NCBI RefSeq assembly: GCF_019645855.1
Contig: NZ_CP080999.1
Coordinates: 3,720,001-3,784,000, forward strand
Source: Mycobacterium malmoense
Lineage (GTDB): Bacteria; Actinomycetota; Actinomycetes; Mycobacteriales; Mycobacteriaceae
DNA: 64,000 bases
Reading direction: 5' to 3'
Translations under genes and position numbers: made by a program
Notes under the pieces: generated by a model
Seen by the model: the letters and a program-made list of their open reading frames with translations, nothing else
What the model was told of the DNA's origin: nothing
Database searches by the model: none
In this document: positions 1-8,390 of the stretch, piece by piece
Numbering within the stretch: the stretch's first letter is position 1
Layout: every line of letters starts with the position of its first letter

Positions 1-173
1 CCTCGGCGGCGTTGGTGACCTACATACGAGTGGTCGACGAGGTGTCCCATGTCCAGCCGGGGGTATTCGGCGGTGTCCGATTCTCCCTGAAGGGACTCAC
101 TCCAAGCTGCGGGAATTATCCGCCTCGTCCCCGTCGTTGTCGGCGTGTTTCGCGGGCCGCTCATCACCGCTGA

Positions 174-593
174 CTACAGAACCTCGACCAGGCCGGCGGG
201 TGCTGAATCGGCCAGTGCAGCGTCGAATGTGACCAGCCGGCCACCGTACCGGGCGACCAACGCAATGAGATGACAGTCGGTGACAAGGCGGTGGCTCGAC
301 ACAGCACCACGATCACCCCCTTCACCAACCACCAACGGCACGTCATCAGGCCAGAACGCATGGCCCGGAAGAGCTCTCAGCGCTTCCAACTGAGCAAGCG
401 CAGTCGCCGGAGTCGTCGACACGTGCATCACCCTGCGATCACTCGAAATCCGGACAAAACCCACCTCGGTGATCGGTGTGGTAGCCCATCCATTCGACGA
501 AGACCGCGTGAACCACTGCCGTGCCGCTGAGTGATGAGCATGGTTACGCCAGCTCAACGCGATAAGGACATTGACGTCGAGCAGCGCCGTCAC
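174..593 (-). CDS. vapC: VapC-family PIN-domain toxin
   Basis: A 139-residue PIN-domain ribonuclease, the toxin half of a type II toxin-antitoxin pair. The acidic residues expected at a PIN metal site are visible: Asp6 in LLDVNVLIAL, Glu43 in TEVGF, Asp106 in TDCHLIAL and Asp124 in VTFDAAL. Family members cleave tRNA or rRNA when released from VapB; the target of this one cannot be predicted. It starts with GTG at 593, and this codon overlaps the stop of the upstream antitoxin gene (GTGA), which fixes the start and implies translational coupling. The length is normal for VapC and no key residue is missing, so it looks functional. Confidence 0.9.
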   Translation of the reverse strand: MTALLDVNVLIALSWRNHAHHSAARQWFTRSSSNGWATTPITEVGFVRISSDRRVMHVSTTPATALAQLEALRALPGHAFWPDDVPLVVGEGGDRGAVSSHRLVTDCHLIALVARYGGRLVTFDAALADSAPAGLVEVL

Positions 594-814
594 ACGTCTT
601 CCTCGAGCCCCCGGGCGACGTCCTCGTCGGCGATGATTGGCGCATCTGGCGGCACATCGAACATCGGGAGCCCGTCGACCACGACAATCCCGACGGGCCG
701 AAGCGACCGACGCGCCAGATCGGAAATCACCGCACCGACCGACCGGCCCTCCGAACGAGCGATGCTTCGCGCATCTTCAAGGATATCGTCATCGATTTGA
801 AGAGTAGTGCGCAT
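590..814 (-). CDS. vapB: VapB-family ribbon-helix-helix antitoxin
   Basis: A 74-residue antitoxin. The N-terminus (MRTTLQIDDDILEDARSIA) is a beta strand followed by helices typical of ribbon-helix-helix DNA-binding antitoxins. The C-terminal half, with PMFDVPPDAPIIADEDV and an acidic tail, is the usual toxin-wrapping segment. The reading frame continues upstream for 38 codons, but the conserved family start is the ATG at 814, so the extension is not used. It overlaps vapC by four bases. Such antitoxins normally repress their own promoter together with the toxin. Confidence 0.87.
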   Translation of the reverse strand: MRTTLQIDDDILEDARSIARSEGRSVGAVISDLARRSLRPVGIVVVDGLPMFDVPPDAPIIADEDVARGLEEDV

Positions 815-1343
815 AGCATCATAGTATTGCGGGCCGTCCGGTAACAGTCCAGCCCGCTGGGACGCGTCCGCGCGGCTGCATGCTTTTCTGGGGCCGGGGG
901 AACAGTCATAGACGTCTTGGTGGGCCACGATGTTTAGACGACGGCGACTTATCTTTCGGTTTCAGCCCATCGAGCGATTGCGCGAGATTGGCCGACTCAT
1001 ACGCTGCCATCGCGAGCCTCCAGGCTCTGGCAAGCTGTTCGGCATCGGTGGCCGGCAGGCGGTTGGTGCGGCCGGCCCGTCCAGTGCCTGGCGGATCAGG
1101 TAGGTAGGCACCCTGACGCGATGCACTGGGCGATCGCCACACGTGCGTTCGCCGTTAGTATTCCCTGTCACCACGTCACCTGTTTGGCGTCGAGGTCCTG
1201 GTGGTGAACGACGTCGCGCCCGCCGTCGGCTCGAACCGCTCGACTGAAAGGTGCACCGATAAAAGCGGATTGGCCCCCTTCGCTGGGAAGGGGACCAATC
1301 GCCGTTGGTGGTCACCGGCTCGCATCGGCGACCACCGTCGTAT
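815..1343. other. Gene-poor stretch with a possible gene remnant
   Basis: No complete gene is convincing here. On the minus strand at about 1075-1125 one frame reads VRVPTYLIRQALDG. A second frame continues from the same point with RTNRLPATDAEQLARAWRLA and then LAMAAYESANLAQSLDGL, ending near 906. The two pieces read like one small protein interrupted by a single frameshift. I do not recognise the family, so this is only a candidate remnant. Confidence 0.25.
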
Positions 1344-2525
1344 TTAGAGCAACTTGAGCAGGTTGGAAATCAACAACCCGATATTGCTGGCCAACGTGGC
1401 ACCGAAGCTCGACAACATCGACGGCATCTTCGACGCCACGCTTTGCAGCAGCGTGGTCAATCCCGTGCTAATGCCGCTGAAGGCGGTACTCAAAGATGGC
1501 CAACCATTGGTCAACTGTGTCACAAAGCCCTGCAACGCGGCCTGCAGACTTCCACCGGTCGCAATATTCACCGCGTTAGGCGCCACGATCGACTTCGCCA
1601 AACTCGGGGCAAGAATCTGCAACACGGTCTGGTTGAGGAAGCTGCCGAGCAAGCCGCTCGTCCCATTGGTGCCGTTGAGGAGGGCATTGACCGTTGCGCC
1701 GGGGGTGTTGAGCAGATTGCTGATCGCCCCCACCGGATCCCCGGTGGACCACGCCTTGGAAGCAGCCTGAAGACTTGTTCCGAGAGCAGTCTGGACCCCG
1801 GCTGGAACTCCGAGGATGCCGAAAAAACCAATGTAGATTATGCCGTCCGTCGTCAGATAGTTGGTCGCGTTCGCCAGATTCTGGGTGATGTTTGCGGGGA
1901 TATTCAAAATCGTCTCGAGAGGCTCCCCGATCTCTGTGAATGGGTACTCGTAGAAGGCATAGAACAAGTTGGTTACCGCGGTATTGATGTTGCCTGAAGC
2001 GAAGTTGTTGAACGCCGAGTTTAGGAGCGGCCAGAAATCGGCGTTTGCTGCGGTTCCGGTGTAGAAATTGACGGCGCCATTCGCGGCGGTTTGGTACGAC
2101 TTGACGTAGAGGTCGGCGTAGGAGGCCCAGTTGGCTGCGATCTGCTGCAGGGTCGGGAACGGGAGTTTTTGGATCAAATTGGCGGTTGTCTGCAGGTTTT
2201 TGCCCGCTGCCTGAAAAGTGTTAACCCACGTCGCGAGGGGAAGAGGTAGTGCGGCGGGGTTGATGAAGTCGGTTAGGGCGGCGGCGGGCACGGCGGCCGC
2301 GGCTGCTCCGGTGGCGAGTGAAGCGAGTTCGTTCTCGACGCCGGCAACCAGGTCGACCAAGCCCTCGGCGGCGTCGGCGAGGCGAATATCGGACACGCTC
2401 ACCCGGGAGAGCTGCTGGCCCAGATGAAGGTCGCACAGGTACTGCGTTACCGGAGTGACGGTGACGATACTGGCGGCGGCCAAGGCCACTCCAGCGGCGA
2501 TGCGGGGGCGGGCTGCGAGATCCAC
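1344..2525 (-). CDS. Secreted Ala/Leu/Asn-rich protein of unknown function
   Basis: A 393-residue exported protein. After a short basic start (DLAARPRIAAG) there is a hydrophobic stretch (VALAAASIVTVTPV) that reads as a signal peptide or anchor. The rest is rich in Ala, Leu, Asn and Thr, with repeated amphipathic helices and a hydrophobic C-terminus ending in LLISNLLKLL. I chose the GTG at 2525 because AAAGGAG lies six bases upstream; the ATG at 2531 abuts that ribosome site and is too close. No PE, PPE or PGRS motif is present, although the composition resembles proteins often found near such genes in mycobacteria. The function is unknown. The leader contains an 11-C tract and a TACAGTAA element. 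Confidence 0.7.
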   Translation of the reverse strand: MDLAARPRIAAGVALAAASIVTVTPVTQYLCDLHLGQQLSRVSVSDIRLADAAEGLVDLVAGVENELASLATGAAAAAVPAAALTDFINPAALPLPLATWVNTFQAAGKNLQTTANLIQKLPFPTLQQIAANWASYADLYVKSYQTAANGAVNFYTGTAANADFWPLLNSAFNNFASGNINTAVTNLFYAFYEYPFTEIGEPLETILNIPANITQNLANATNYLTTDGIIYIGFFGILGVPAGVQTALGTSLQAASKAWSTGDPVGAISNLLNTPGATVNALLNGTNGTSGLLGSFLNQTVLQILAPSLAKSIVAPNAVNIATGGSLQAALQGFVTQLTNGWPSLSTAFSGISTGLTTLLQSVASKMPSMLSSFGATLASNIGLLISNLLKLL

Positions 2526-2660
2526 GACCATCTCCTTTGATCGGTGAGTCAAAATTTCGATGGTCAGAAGGTAGCTGAGAACAACCTGAGTTTCGGGTGT
2601 GTTGGGGTGAGATTGGTCGGATCCATCCCGCCGACATCATATATAGCAAACTCTGCATGA

Positions 2661-2668
2661 TACAGTAA
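2661..2668 (-). promoter_or_regulatory. TTACTGTA-type element upstream of the secreted protein
   Basis: TACAGTAA on the plus strand (TTACTGTA on the minus strand) lies 136 bases upstream of the secreted-protein start at 2525. It matches the element that recurs in promoter regions between 6.6 and 41.2 kb, but this copy is outside the catabolic cluster and could be chance. Confidence 0.3.
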
Positions 2669-2704
2669 CCACTGCTAAAAAAATATTTTTAAATCTCAGA
2701 GCTA

Positions 2705-2715
2705 CCCCCCCCCCC
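2705..2715. repeat. Homopolymeric C tract (11 C)
   Basis: Eleven consecutive C residues follow closely after an AT-rich segment in the leader of the secreted-protein gene that starts at 2525. Tracts of this length are prone to slipped-strand length change. It is too far from the start to alter the reading frame, so any effect would be on promoter or leader activity. Sequencing error in tract length is possible. Confidence 0.7.
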
Positions 2716-3002
2716 GAATTTTAGTTCAGGCCGAAAATACTCCACAGCGAGCCTTGGTATGTATTTGCCATCGCGTACCATGCAACCAGCAAATCCGCTC
2801 ACACACGCCTCTCCGGCTACGCCTATACCGGCGCGGAACATCGTCATGGCCGGGTAGTGGGACGCGGGGCAAACATCACCTGTCGTGACACCCAGCGGAC
2901 ACAGGCAAGCGCTCTTTCGCTGGACTATGGTTCCTTAATGAACGCTGTCGTCGCCTACAACGTAAGGCACGACAACGCTGAACCTTGAGGGCTTCCCAGT
3001 CC

Positions 3003-3251
3003 TCAGTTCTTGGGACGGTTCAGCGCGGTAACCTGATCGGCCAGGTCTGATAAGGCCCGTGCCGTCGCTAGTTCTTCGCCGGCCTTGGGCGCCAGGGAGT
3101 CGGAGGGATGACGATAAGCCACACCCAGGCCGGCGAGATGTGAACTGCCCCATTGCAACTCGGCTTTTGCGTATGTCCTTCCATGGTGCTCGTCGATCGC
3201 TAACGTGACCATCGGACGTGTCGGGGAATTCGAGCGACTGTTGGGACGCAT
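3003..3251 (-). CDS. DUF1876 family protein (Rv1738-like)
   Basis: An 82-residue protein of the DUF1876 family, which in M. tuberculosis includes Rv1738 and Rv2632c. The family signature is clear: an IDEHHGRTYAKAEL strand segment, then LAGLGVAYRHPSD and a final helix GEELATARALSDLADQV. Rv1738 is induced in hypoxic dormancy and resembles ribosome hibernation factors in fold; whether this paralogue has that role is inference. I chose the ATG at 3251 because CCGGAG sits nine bases upstream, while the in-frame ATGs at 3287 and 3260 lack a usable ribosome site. It stands alone on its strand. Confidence 0.72.
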   Translation of the reverse strand: MRPNSRSNSPTRPMVTLAIDEHHGRTYAKAELQWGSSHLAGLGVAYRHPSDSLAPKAGEELATARALSDLADQVTALNRPKN

Positions 3252-3425
3252 GCGGTACATCTCCGGATCATGCTGCGGACAGGTCATTTTGAGCTTACGA
3301 ACCCGCGTGGCGCTCCCTAGAGTCCTTGGTCCCCACCGGTGGCGCCAAAGGACACTTCGCGTCGGGCGGTTACGGCGCTTCCGGAACTCCTCGGCCGGTC
3401 TGTGGTGACGCTCGGGCCCGCCGTC

Positions 3426-4253
3426 CTACGTGATCTTGGCCAGGGTGCGATCCCACAATTCGCGCGCAAGGTCGGGGTCGTAGGCGGCGCGGTTGGCTTT
3501 CGCGATCTTATGCTTCGAGTAGTACTCACCGGGTGCCCAGTCGACACCGGGTCTGCTTGAGGCCAGCCAGACCAGTTGGTCGGCTCCCTGGTCTGCGGTC
3601 GCGGTGAATCGGGCCGTCAACGGCACGTGATACTTCATGAAGCCTAGGAACCGCGATCCCGATGCGTCGCCGAAATTGGAGTTGACATAGCCCGGGTGAA
3701 ACGTCACTGCCGACAGTCCGCTGGGATGGTATCGGCGATGTAATTCCTTGGTGAATAAAACGATTGCCAGTTTGGTCAGAGCATAGGCAATGCTGGGCCG
3801 GCGTTGTGCTGTGTTCTCCAGGTCGGCGATGGTGGCTCGGGGAAGGAGTCTTTGCGACGAGCTGGTCGTGTTGACGACGGTGGCGCGGGAATCGACGAGA
3901 ACCTCGATCAATTGGGTGGTGAGCAGAAACGGCGCCAGGTAGTTGACCTGAAAGGTGATCTCGTGGTTATCGGCGGTCGTATGGATCTTGCTGAACATGC
4001 CACCGGCGTTGTTGGCCAATACATCGATGCGCGTGTACTGGGAACGGATTTTGTCTGCCAAGGCACGCACCTGGGACAGGTCGGCGAAGTCGGCCACAAA
4101 GCAGTCGGCGTCCAATTCGGCGGCCAGGGTGGCGACCTTGTTTCCCGAGCGTCCCACCACGACCACGTTGTCGCCGCTCCGGTGTAAGCGTCGGGCCGCC
4201 GCGGCACCGATACCATCGCTGGCACCGGTGATAACGATCGTCCTACGCGTCAT
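3426..4253 (-). CDS. Short-chain dehydrogenase/reductase
   Basis: A 275-residue classical SDR. The cofactor motif TGASDGIG is at residues 9-16, NNAG at 81-84, a serine cluster (TTSSSQ) near 129-134 and the catalytic YALTK at 157-161. It resembles retinol-dehydrogenase or light-dependent protochlorophyllide-type SDRs, including a late FHPGYVNSNFG segment. The substrate is unknown. The ATG at 4253 has GGAGG eight bases upstream and is preferred to an in-frame ATG 23 codons earlier. It reads in the same direction as the P450 upstream but about 110 bases separate them, so it may be its own unit at the edge of the catabolic cluster. Confidence 0.82.
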   Translation of the reverse strand: MTRRTIVITGASDGIGAAAARRLHRSGDNVVVVGRSGNKVATLAAELDADCFVADFADLSQVRALADKIRSQYTRIDVLANNAGGMFSKIHTTADNHEITFQVNYLAPFLLTTQLIEVLVDSRATVVNTTSSSQRLLPRATIADLENTAQRRPSIAYALTKLAIVLFTKELHRRYHPSGLSAVTFHPGYVNSNFGDASGSRFLGFMKYHVPLTARFTATADQGADQLVWLASSRPGVDWAPGEYYSKHKIAKANRAAYDPDLARELWDRTLAKIT

Positions 4254-4362
4254 TGCCCGGTCCTCCAGAGGGGAGTGTAGCGGTCGCAGACGCGGAATAC
4301 CGGTGATAAGCGGGTCGCTCAACCCCCTGCCGGGAAAGGCCTGACCGGGAGCCCCGCTGCGC

Positions 4363-5598
4363 TCACGCCAGCGAGTAGCGGACCGGCAGGTGTTTGAGAC
4401 CGCCCACGAAGGTGGTGGCCGTCAATTCCGGATCACCGGTCAGCTCAATGGATTTCAACCGAGGCAATAACTCGGAGAAGAAGCTGTTGACCTCCATGCG
4501 GGCCAGGGCCGCGCCCATGCAGAAGTGCACGCCGTAGCCGAAGGCCACATGTTTGTTGGGGTCGCGGCCGACGTCGAAGCGGAACGGGTCGTCGAAAACG
4601 TCCTCGTCGCGGTTGGCCGACACATAGGACAGCAGCACGGAATCGCCCGCGACGATGGGTGTTCCGCGCACGACGGTGTCCCTGGCGGCCGTGCGCATGA
4701 ACTCCTTAACCGGGGTGACCCAGCGGATCATCTCCTCGATGGCCAGCGGCATCAACTCGAGGTTGTCGCGCAGGCGCACAAGCTGATCCGGGTTCTCGAC
4801 GAGCGCCTGCAGGCCACCGGAGATGGTCGCGCTGGTGGTGTCGTGGCCCGCGGTGGCGACGATGAGGTAGTACGAGACGGTGTCGATGTCCGACAGCGGC
4901 TCGCCGTCGACGCGGGCGTTGGCGATCGCCGACGATAGGTCCTCGGTCGGATGTTCGCGGCGCGACGCGGTCACCGCGTTGAAGTAACCGAACATGTCGA
5001 GCAGCGCGGGCAGCTGATCCTCGTTGGTGGTGCCCCGCTTGAACTCGGAGTCGTCGCTGCCGAACAGCTCCTGGGTCAGCTTGAGCATGCGGGGAAAGTC
5101 GTCCTCCGGCAGCCCCAGCAGCGACATGATCACGTAGAGCGGGTAATTGACCGCGACCTGCTGGACGAAGTCGCACTCGGGTCCCACGGCCAGCATCTTG
5201 TCGACGTAGATCCTGGCCAGTTCGTCGACGCGAACCTTCAACGCCCGCATCGCCTTTGGCCGAAACCAGTCGGAACCGATCGCGCGCACCACCCGGTGTT
5301 GCGGGTCGTCCATGTGGATCAGCGTGCGCACGCCCGCGGCGGCCTGCATCTCGTCGCCCTCCGCGGTCGTCAGGACCGGGCGCGGCCAGTTGGTGAACAG
5401 CATGTTGTCGCGTTCGATGTCCATGATGTCGGCGTGTTTGGTGATCGCCCAGAACGGCCGGTAGTTCGGGACGTCGACCCACGACACCGGCGCGCTGGCC
5501 CGCAGCTGAGCCAGCGCCGCGTGCAGCCGCCGCTCGTCGGTGTACGCCAGCGGATCCGCCAACAGCCTGGCGGCCTCGTCCATCGTCGTCGTGCTCAC
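4363..5598 (-). CDS. Cytochrome P450 (first of two)
   Basis: A 411-residue soluble bacterial P450. Visible motifs are the I-helix oxygen-activation segment AGHDTTS near residue 250, the K-helix ExxR in EEMIR, and the haem-binding loop FGYGVHFCMG with the thiolate Cys near 360. It is expected to hydroxylate a hydrophobic substrate using electrons from a ferredoxin; no ferredoxin or reductase gene lies nearby. The GTG start at 5598 overlaps the stop of the upstream F420-type oxidoreductase (GTGA), so the two are translationally coupled. The same P450-plus-LLM pairing recurs at 14.7-17.0 kb. No CYP family number can be assigned by eye. Confidence 0.9.
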   Translation of the reverse strand: MSTTTMDEAARLLADPLAYTDERRLHAALAQLRASAPVSWVDVPNYRPFWAITKHADIMDIERDNMLFTNWPRPVLTTAEGDEMQAAAGVRTLIHMDDPQHRVVRAIGSDWFRPKAMRALKVRVDELARIYVDKMLAVGPECDFVQQVAVNYPLYVIMSLLGLPEDDFPRMLKLTQELFGSDDSEFKRGTTNEDQLPALLDMFGYFNAVTASRREHPTEDLSSAIANARVDGEPLSDIDTVSYYLIVATAGHDTTSATISGGLQALVENPDQLVRLRDNLELMPLAIEEMIRWVTPVKEFMRTAARDTVVRGTPIVAGDSVLLSYVSANRDEDVFDDPFRFDVGRDPNKHVAFGYGVHFCMGAALARMEVNSFFSELLPRLKSIELTGDPELTATTFVGGLKHLPVRYSLA

Positions 5599-6617
5599 TC
5601 GCGAAACTCCTTCAGTGCGGCGGCAATACAGTCCTGGGATGCGGTCGCAAAGATCGGCAGGACGCGGTCGACCGCGCCCTCGCAACGACTTCGAAGCGCC
5701 GCGGCGATCGTGTCGACCGGGCCGGTGACGGCGAAAGCCGCCAGCATCTCGTCGTCGATGAGCGAGCCCATGGTGTCCCACTCCCCTTCCAGCGAGAGCC
5801 GGTGCAGTTCGGTGTGCGCATCGCCCCAGCCGTGCAGCTCGAGGACCCTGCGGTAGGCCGGCGTCGACCCGTAGAACGCGATCTGCTTGCGCACGGCGGC
5901 CGTCGCGGCCGCCAACTCGGCGTCGGTGGCGCCGGTCGCCACCATCACCTCACAGGACACCTCGAAGTCGCCGCGATCGCGCCCGCCGCGCCGCATACCG
6001 CGCTCCAGCGCCGGCATCGTCACCTCGTCGAGGTAGCGCTTGGACACCATCGGGTGACCGAGGTGGCCGTCGGCGACCTCGCCGCACAGCTCGGTCATCG
6101 CCTCCCCGACGGCGGCGAGGAAGACCTTCGGCGCCGAATAGGGTTGGGGCTCGGGCGTAAACATCGGCGTCATGATCTTGTGGGTGTAGAAGTCGCCCTC
6201 GAACCGCAGCTTGGTGCCGTCCCTCCACGCCGACCAGATCGCATGCAGCGCGCCGACGAATTCGCGCATCCGGGCCGCCGGGTGGCTCCACGGCATGCTG
6301 AATCGCTTCTCGATGTGCGGCCGGATCTGGGTGCCCAGGCCGAGAATGAATCGGCCCTGCGAATACGCCTGCAGGTCCCAGCCGATGTTGGCGACGATCA
6401 TCGGATTGCGCGCGAACGCCACCGCGATGTTGGTGCCCAGCTCCAGTCGCGACGTGTGCTCGGCGGCCAGCAGCAGCGGCAGAAACGGGTCATGGCTGGT
6501 CTCGGCGGTCCAGCCCCCGTCGTACCCGTTTTGTTCCAGAGCGCCGGCCGCCTCGGGCACCCGTACAAGTTGATTGGGGATGCCCCCGTCGAGCTTAGGA
6601 CCGGGGGCGCTACCCAT
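5595..6617 (-). CDS. LLM-class F420-dependent oxidoreductase (copy 1)
   Basis: A 340-residue luciferase-like monooxygenase fold protein of the F420-dependent group (methylene-tetrahydromethanopterin reductase type). It shares long matching stretches with the protein at 14729-15784: GTxxAVAFARNPM, LGLGTQ, HIEKRFSMPWS, TPMFTPEP, KQIAFYGSTPAY and WDxMGxLIDDE. It probably moves hydride between F420 and a pathway intermediate. The ATG at 6617 matches the paralogue's start. It has no ribosome site and sits 11 bases from a TTACAGTAA element, so a leaderless transcript is possible. The frame stays open far upstream into the divergent carboxylase gene, which is coincidental. Confidence 0.85.
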   Translation of the reverse strand: MGSAPGPKLDGGIPNQLVRVPEAAGALEQNGYDGGWTAETSHDPFLPLLLAAEHTSRLELGTNIAVAFARNPMIVANIGWDLQAYSQGRFILGLGTQIRPHIEKRFSMPWSHPAARMREFVGALHAIWSAWRDGTKLRFEGDFYTHKIMTPMFTPEPQPYSAPKVFLAAVGEAMTELCGEVADGHLGHPMVSKRYLDEVTMPALERGMRRGGRDRGDFEVSCEVMVATGATDAELAAATAAVRKQIAFYGSTPAYRRVLELHGWGDAHTELHRLSLEGEWDTMGSLIDDEMLAAFAVTGPVDTIAAALRSRCEGAVDRVLPIFATASQDCIAAALKEFRE

Positions 6618-6627
6618 GCGGGTAACT

Positions 6628-6636
6628 TTACAGTAA
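6628..6636. promoter_or_regulatory. TTACAGTAA palindrome, LLM/carboxylase divergent promoter
   Basis: A perfect TTAC-N-GTAA palindrome in the 150-base gap between the divergent LLM gene (start 6617) and the carboxyltransferase gene (start 6768). The flanks GGTAAC and GCAAT recur around the copy at 32449. It is a candidate TetR operator. Read as TACTGT on the minus strand it could also be a -10 hexamer for a leaderless LLM transcript. Confidence 0.5.
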
Positions 6637-6767
6637 GCAATCCAGTATGTGACCCTGGCTCTTCCAGTGGCAATCGCAAGCGCGGCGTAACCGGGCCCAG
6701 TGGGTCGCCACCATCGGACTGGAGGCGCGACGACAACCCCGCACGAGGCATGAGGTAGGACATAGGC

Positions 6768-8264
6768 ATGACGAAATCCCGGGATTGGGAAGCGACGCTC
6801 GAGGATCTCGAGCGTCGCCGTCGGCACGCGCGGGCCATGGGCGGTCCCGAGCGGCTCGACAAGCACCGCGGCAAGGGCAAGCTGGACGCCCGCGCGCGCG
6901 TCGAGCGGCTCCTGGACCCGGGCACCTTCCGCGAGCTCGGCACGCTGGTCGGCGGCGAGATCGCGGCCGACGGGATCGTCACCGGCTCCGGCCGCGTCAA
7001 CGGAGCGCCGGTGATGGTGGGCGCCGAGGACTTCACGACGATGGCCGGAACCATCGCGCCGGGCAGCAATTCCAAGCGCTACCGCATCGCCGAGCTGGCG
7101 GTGCGCGACAAGATCCCGCTGGTGATGATGCTCGAAGGCGCCGGGTTTCGGCCCACCGGCGCGCATTACGGACGCAGTCCGACCGACCTACTCGCCCAGG
7201 CCAGGTGTTCGGGCCGGGTTCCGACGATCACCGCGGTGCTCGGCCCGTCGGCGGGACACGGGGCGCTGGTCGCGCCGGTCTGCGACTTCACCATCATGAG
7301 CCGCCAGGGCGCCATCTTCACCGCGGGGCCGCCGGTGGTGAAAGAGTCGACGGGCGAGGACATCTCGAAGGAGGACCTGGGCGGCCCGGACGTGGCGCTG
7401 GCCAGCGGCGTGATCCACAATGTCGCCGACGACGACTCGGTGGCGCTCGACGCGATCCGGCACTACCTGTCGTATTTTCCGCCGAGCGCATGGTCGTACC
7501 CGCCTAGCCTGCCGGCCTCCGAGGCGACCGGGCCGCGACCGACGCCGGAATTGCTCGACATCATTTCCCGCGACAACCGCCGCGTCTACGACATGCGTGC
7601 GGTGCTCGACGTGGTGTTCGACAGAGACGACTGGTTCGAGGTGCAGCCGGCGTTCGGCAGAGCGATCATTTGCGCCCTGGCCCACCTCGGTGGGCATCCC
7701 GTCGCGGTGGTCGCCAACCAGCCGCGGGTGCTGGCCGGGTCCATCGACGCCGACGCCGCCGACAAGGCGGCGCACTTCATCACGGTCGCCGACTCCTTCC
7801 ACCTTCCGATCGTCTTCTTCGCCGACAATCCAGGCATGCTGCCGGGCAGCCGCTCGGAGCGCGCGGGCGTATTGCGCAGCGGCGCACGGATGTTCGCCGC
7901 GCAGACCGCAGCCACGACGCTGAAGCTGCACGTGACGATGCGCAAGGCGTACGGCTTCGGCTCCATGGTCATGTCGCTGATCAGCTTCGACGGCCAGGTG
8001 GCCACGTTCGCCTATCCGGGCGCGACAATGGGCGCCATGGGCGCCGGGGCCTTGAGCCGTGCCTCGCACGCCGACGAGGACCTGTCCACGAAGCTGCGCA
8101 ACGCGGAGCTGCAGGCGTCGTATCGGTCGGCCGAGAATATGGGGTTCGACGAGCTCATCGATCCCCGCGAGACGCGGGACGCGCTGCTGGCTTCCCTGCA
8201 GCGCGGCTTGTCCAGCCGGCAAGCCGCCGCCGAGCCGGTGACCCGGACCCTGATCATGCCCTAA
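6768..8264 (+). CDS. Acyl-CoA carboxylase beta (carboxyltransferase) subunit
   Basis: A 498-residue AccD/PccB-type carboxyltransferase. The N-terminal half contains RLDKHRGKGKLDARARVERL, the usual lead-in of this family, and an acyl-CoA-binding GPSAGHGALVAPVCDF segment. The C-terminal half holds the carboxybiotin-side segment with FFADNPGMLPG, AYGFGSMVM and ATMGAMGAGAL. Family enzymes need a biotin carboxylase/BCCP alpha subunit, and none is encoded in this window, so it must borrow one from elsewhere or act in another way. AGGA seven bases before the ATG supports the start. It is transcribed alone, divergently from the LLM-P450 pair, and ends in a palindrome shared with the convergent gene. 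Confidence 0.88.
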   Translation: MTKSRDWEATLEDLERRRRHARAMGGPERLDKHRGKGKLDARARVERLLDPGTFRELGTLVGGEIAADGIVTGSGRVNGAPVMVGAEDFTTMAGTIAPGSNSKRYRIAELAVRDKIPLVMMLEGAGFRPTGAHYGRSPTDLLAQARCSGRVPTITAVLGPSAGHGALVAPVCDFTIMSRQGAIFTAGPPVVKESTGEDISKEDLGGPDVALASGVIHNVADDDSVALDAIRHYLSYFPPSAWSYPPSLPASEATGPRPTPELLDIISRDNRRVYDMRAVLDVVFDRDDWFEVQPAFGRAIICALAHLGGHPVAVVANQPRVLAGSIDADAADKAAHFITVADSFHLPIVFFADNPGMLPGSRSERAGVLRSGARMFAAQTAATTLKLHVTMRKAYGFGSMVMSLISFDGQVATFAYPGATMGAMGAGALSRASHADEDLSTKLRNAELQASYRSAENMGFDELIDPRETRDALLASLQRGLSSRQAAAEPVTRTLIMP

Positions 8265-8279
8265 GGTTGTCCCCCTTGT

Positions 8280-8341
8280 CGCGAGCGTGCGTGTTTGTAC
8301 GCGACACGCCGGTGTTGCGTGGCATTCCGCGCACGCTCGCG
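8280..8341. terminator. Inverted repeat between convergent genes
   Basis: Perfect 12-base arms, CGCGAGCGTGCG at 8280-8291 and CGCACGCTCGCG at 8330-8341, flank a 38-base loop. It lies between the convergent carboxyltransferase and LLM genes, where a two-way terminator is expected. There is no U-tract, as is usual for mycobacterial hairpins. Confidence 0.5.
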
Positions 8342-8390
8342 GCGTCAGCCGCCGGCTCGGTAGGCGGCGTCAGGCGCCGGCTCGGTAGGC
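8341..8390. repeat. Tandem 25-bp duplication spanning a stop codon
   Basis: Two adjacent 25-base copies, 8341-8365 and 8366-8390, differ at one base. The second copy encodes the last residues and stop of the LLM protein that ends at 8370. The first repeats the same codons and stop just downstream of the gene, so the duplication leaves the protein unchanged. Confidence 0.85.

Larger units (their letters stand above)
2526..3002. other. AT-rich intergenic leader with C11 tract
   Basis: No gene is supported in this stretch. From about 2560 to 2735 the DNA is much richer in A+T than its surroundings. It contains an A7 run, a T5 run and then eleven consecutive C at 2705-2715, about 180 bases upstream of the secreted-protein start at 2525. 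A TACAGTAA element lies at 2661-2668. The remainder (2740-3000) shows nothing recognisable. Confidence 0.6.

Noticed and set aside
906..1315. Two overlapping minus-strand frames that look like one frameshifted small protein
   Set aside because: No family recognised and no ribosome site; kept only as a note under the gene-poor stretch rather than called as a gene.
1305..1997. Long plus-strand frame opposite the secreted-protein gene
   Set aside because: Composition is Arg/Gln/His-rich as expected for the reverse of a mycobacterial gene; the minus-strand frame has a ribosome site and signal-like start.
1344..2525. PE-PGRS or PPE identity for the secreted protein
   Set aside because: No PE or PPE N-terminal motif and no Gly-Gly-Ala repeats.
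2221..2658. Minus-strand frame upstream of and overlapping the secreted protein
   Set aside because: Arg-rich, no motif, and in the antigenic protein's alternative frame.
7188..8222. Long minus-strand frame across the carboxyltransferase gene
   Set aside because: Arg/His-rich shadow of a gene with clear carboxyltransferase motifs on the other strand.
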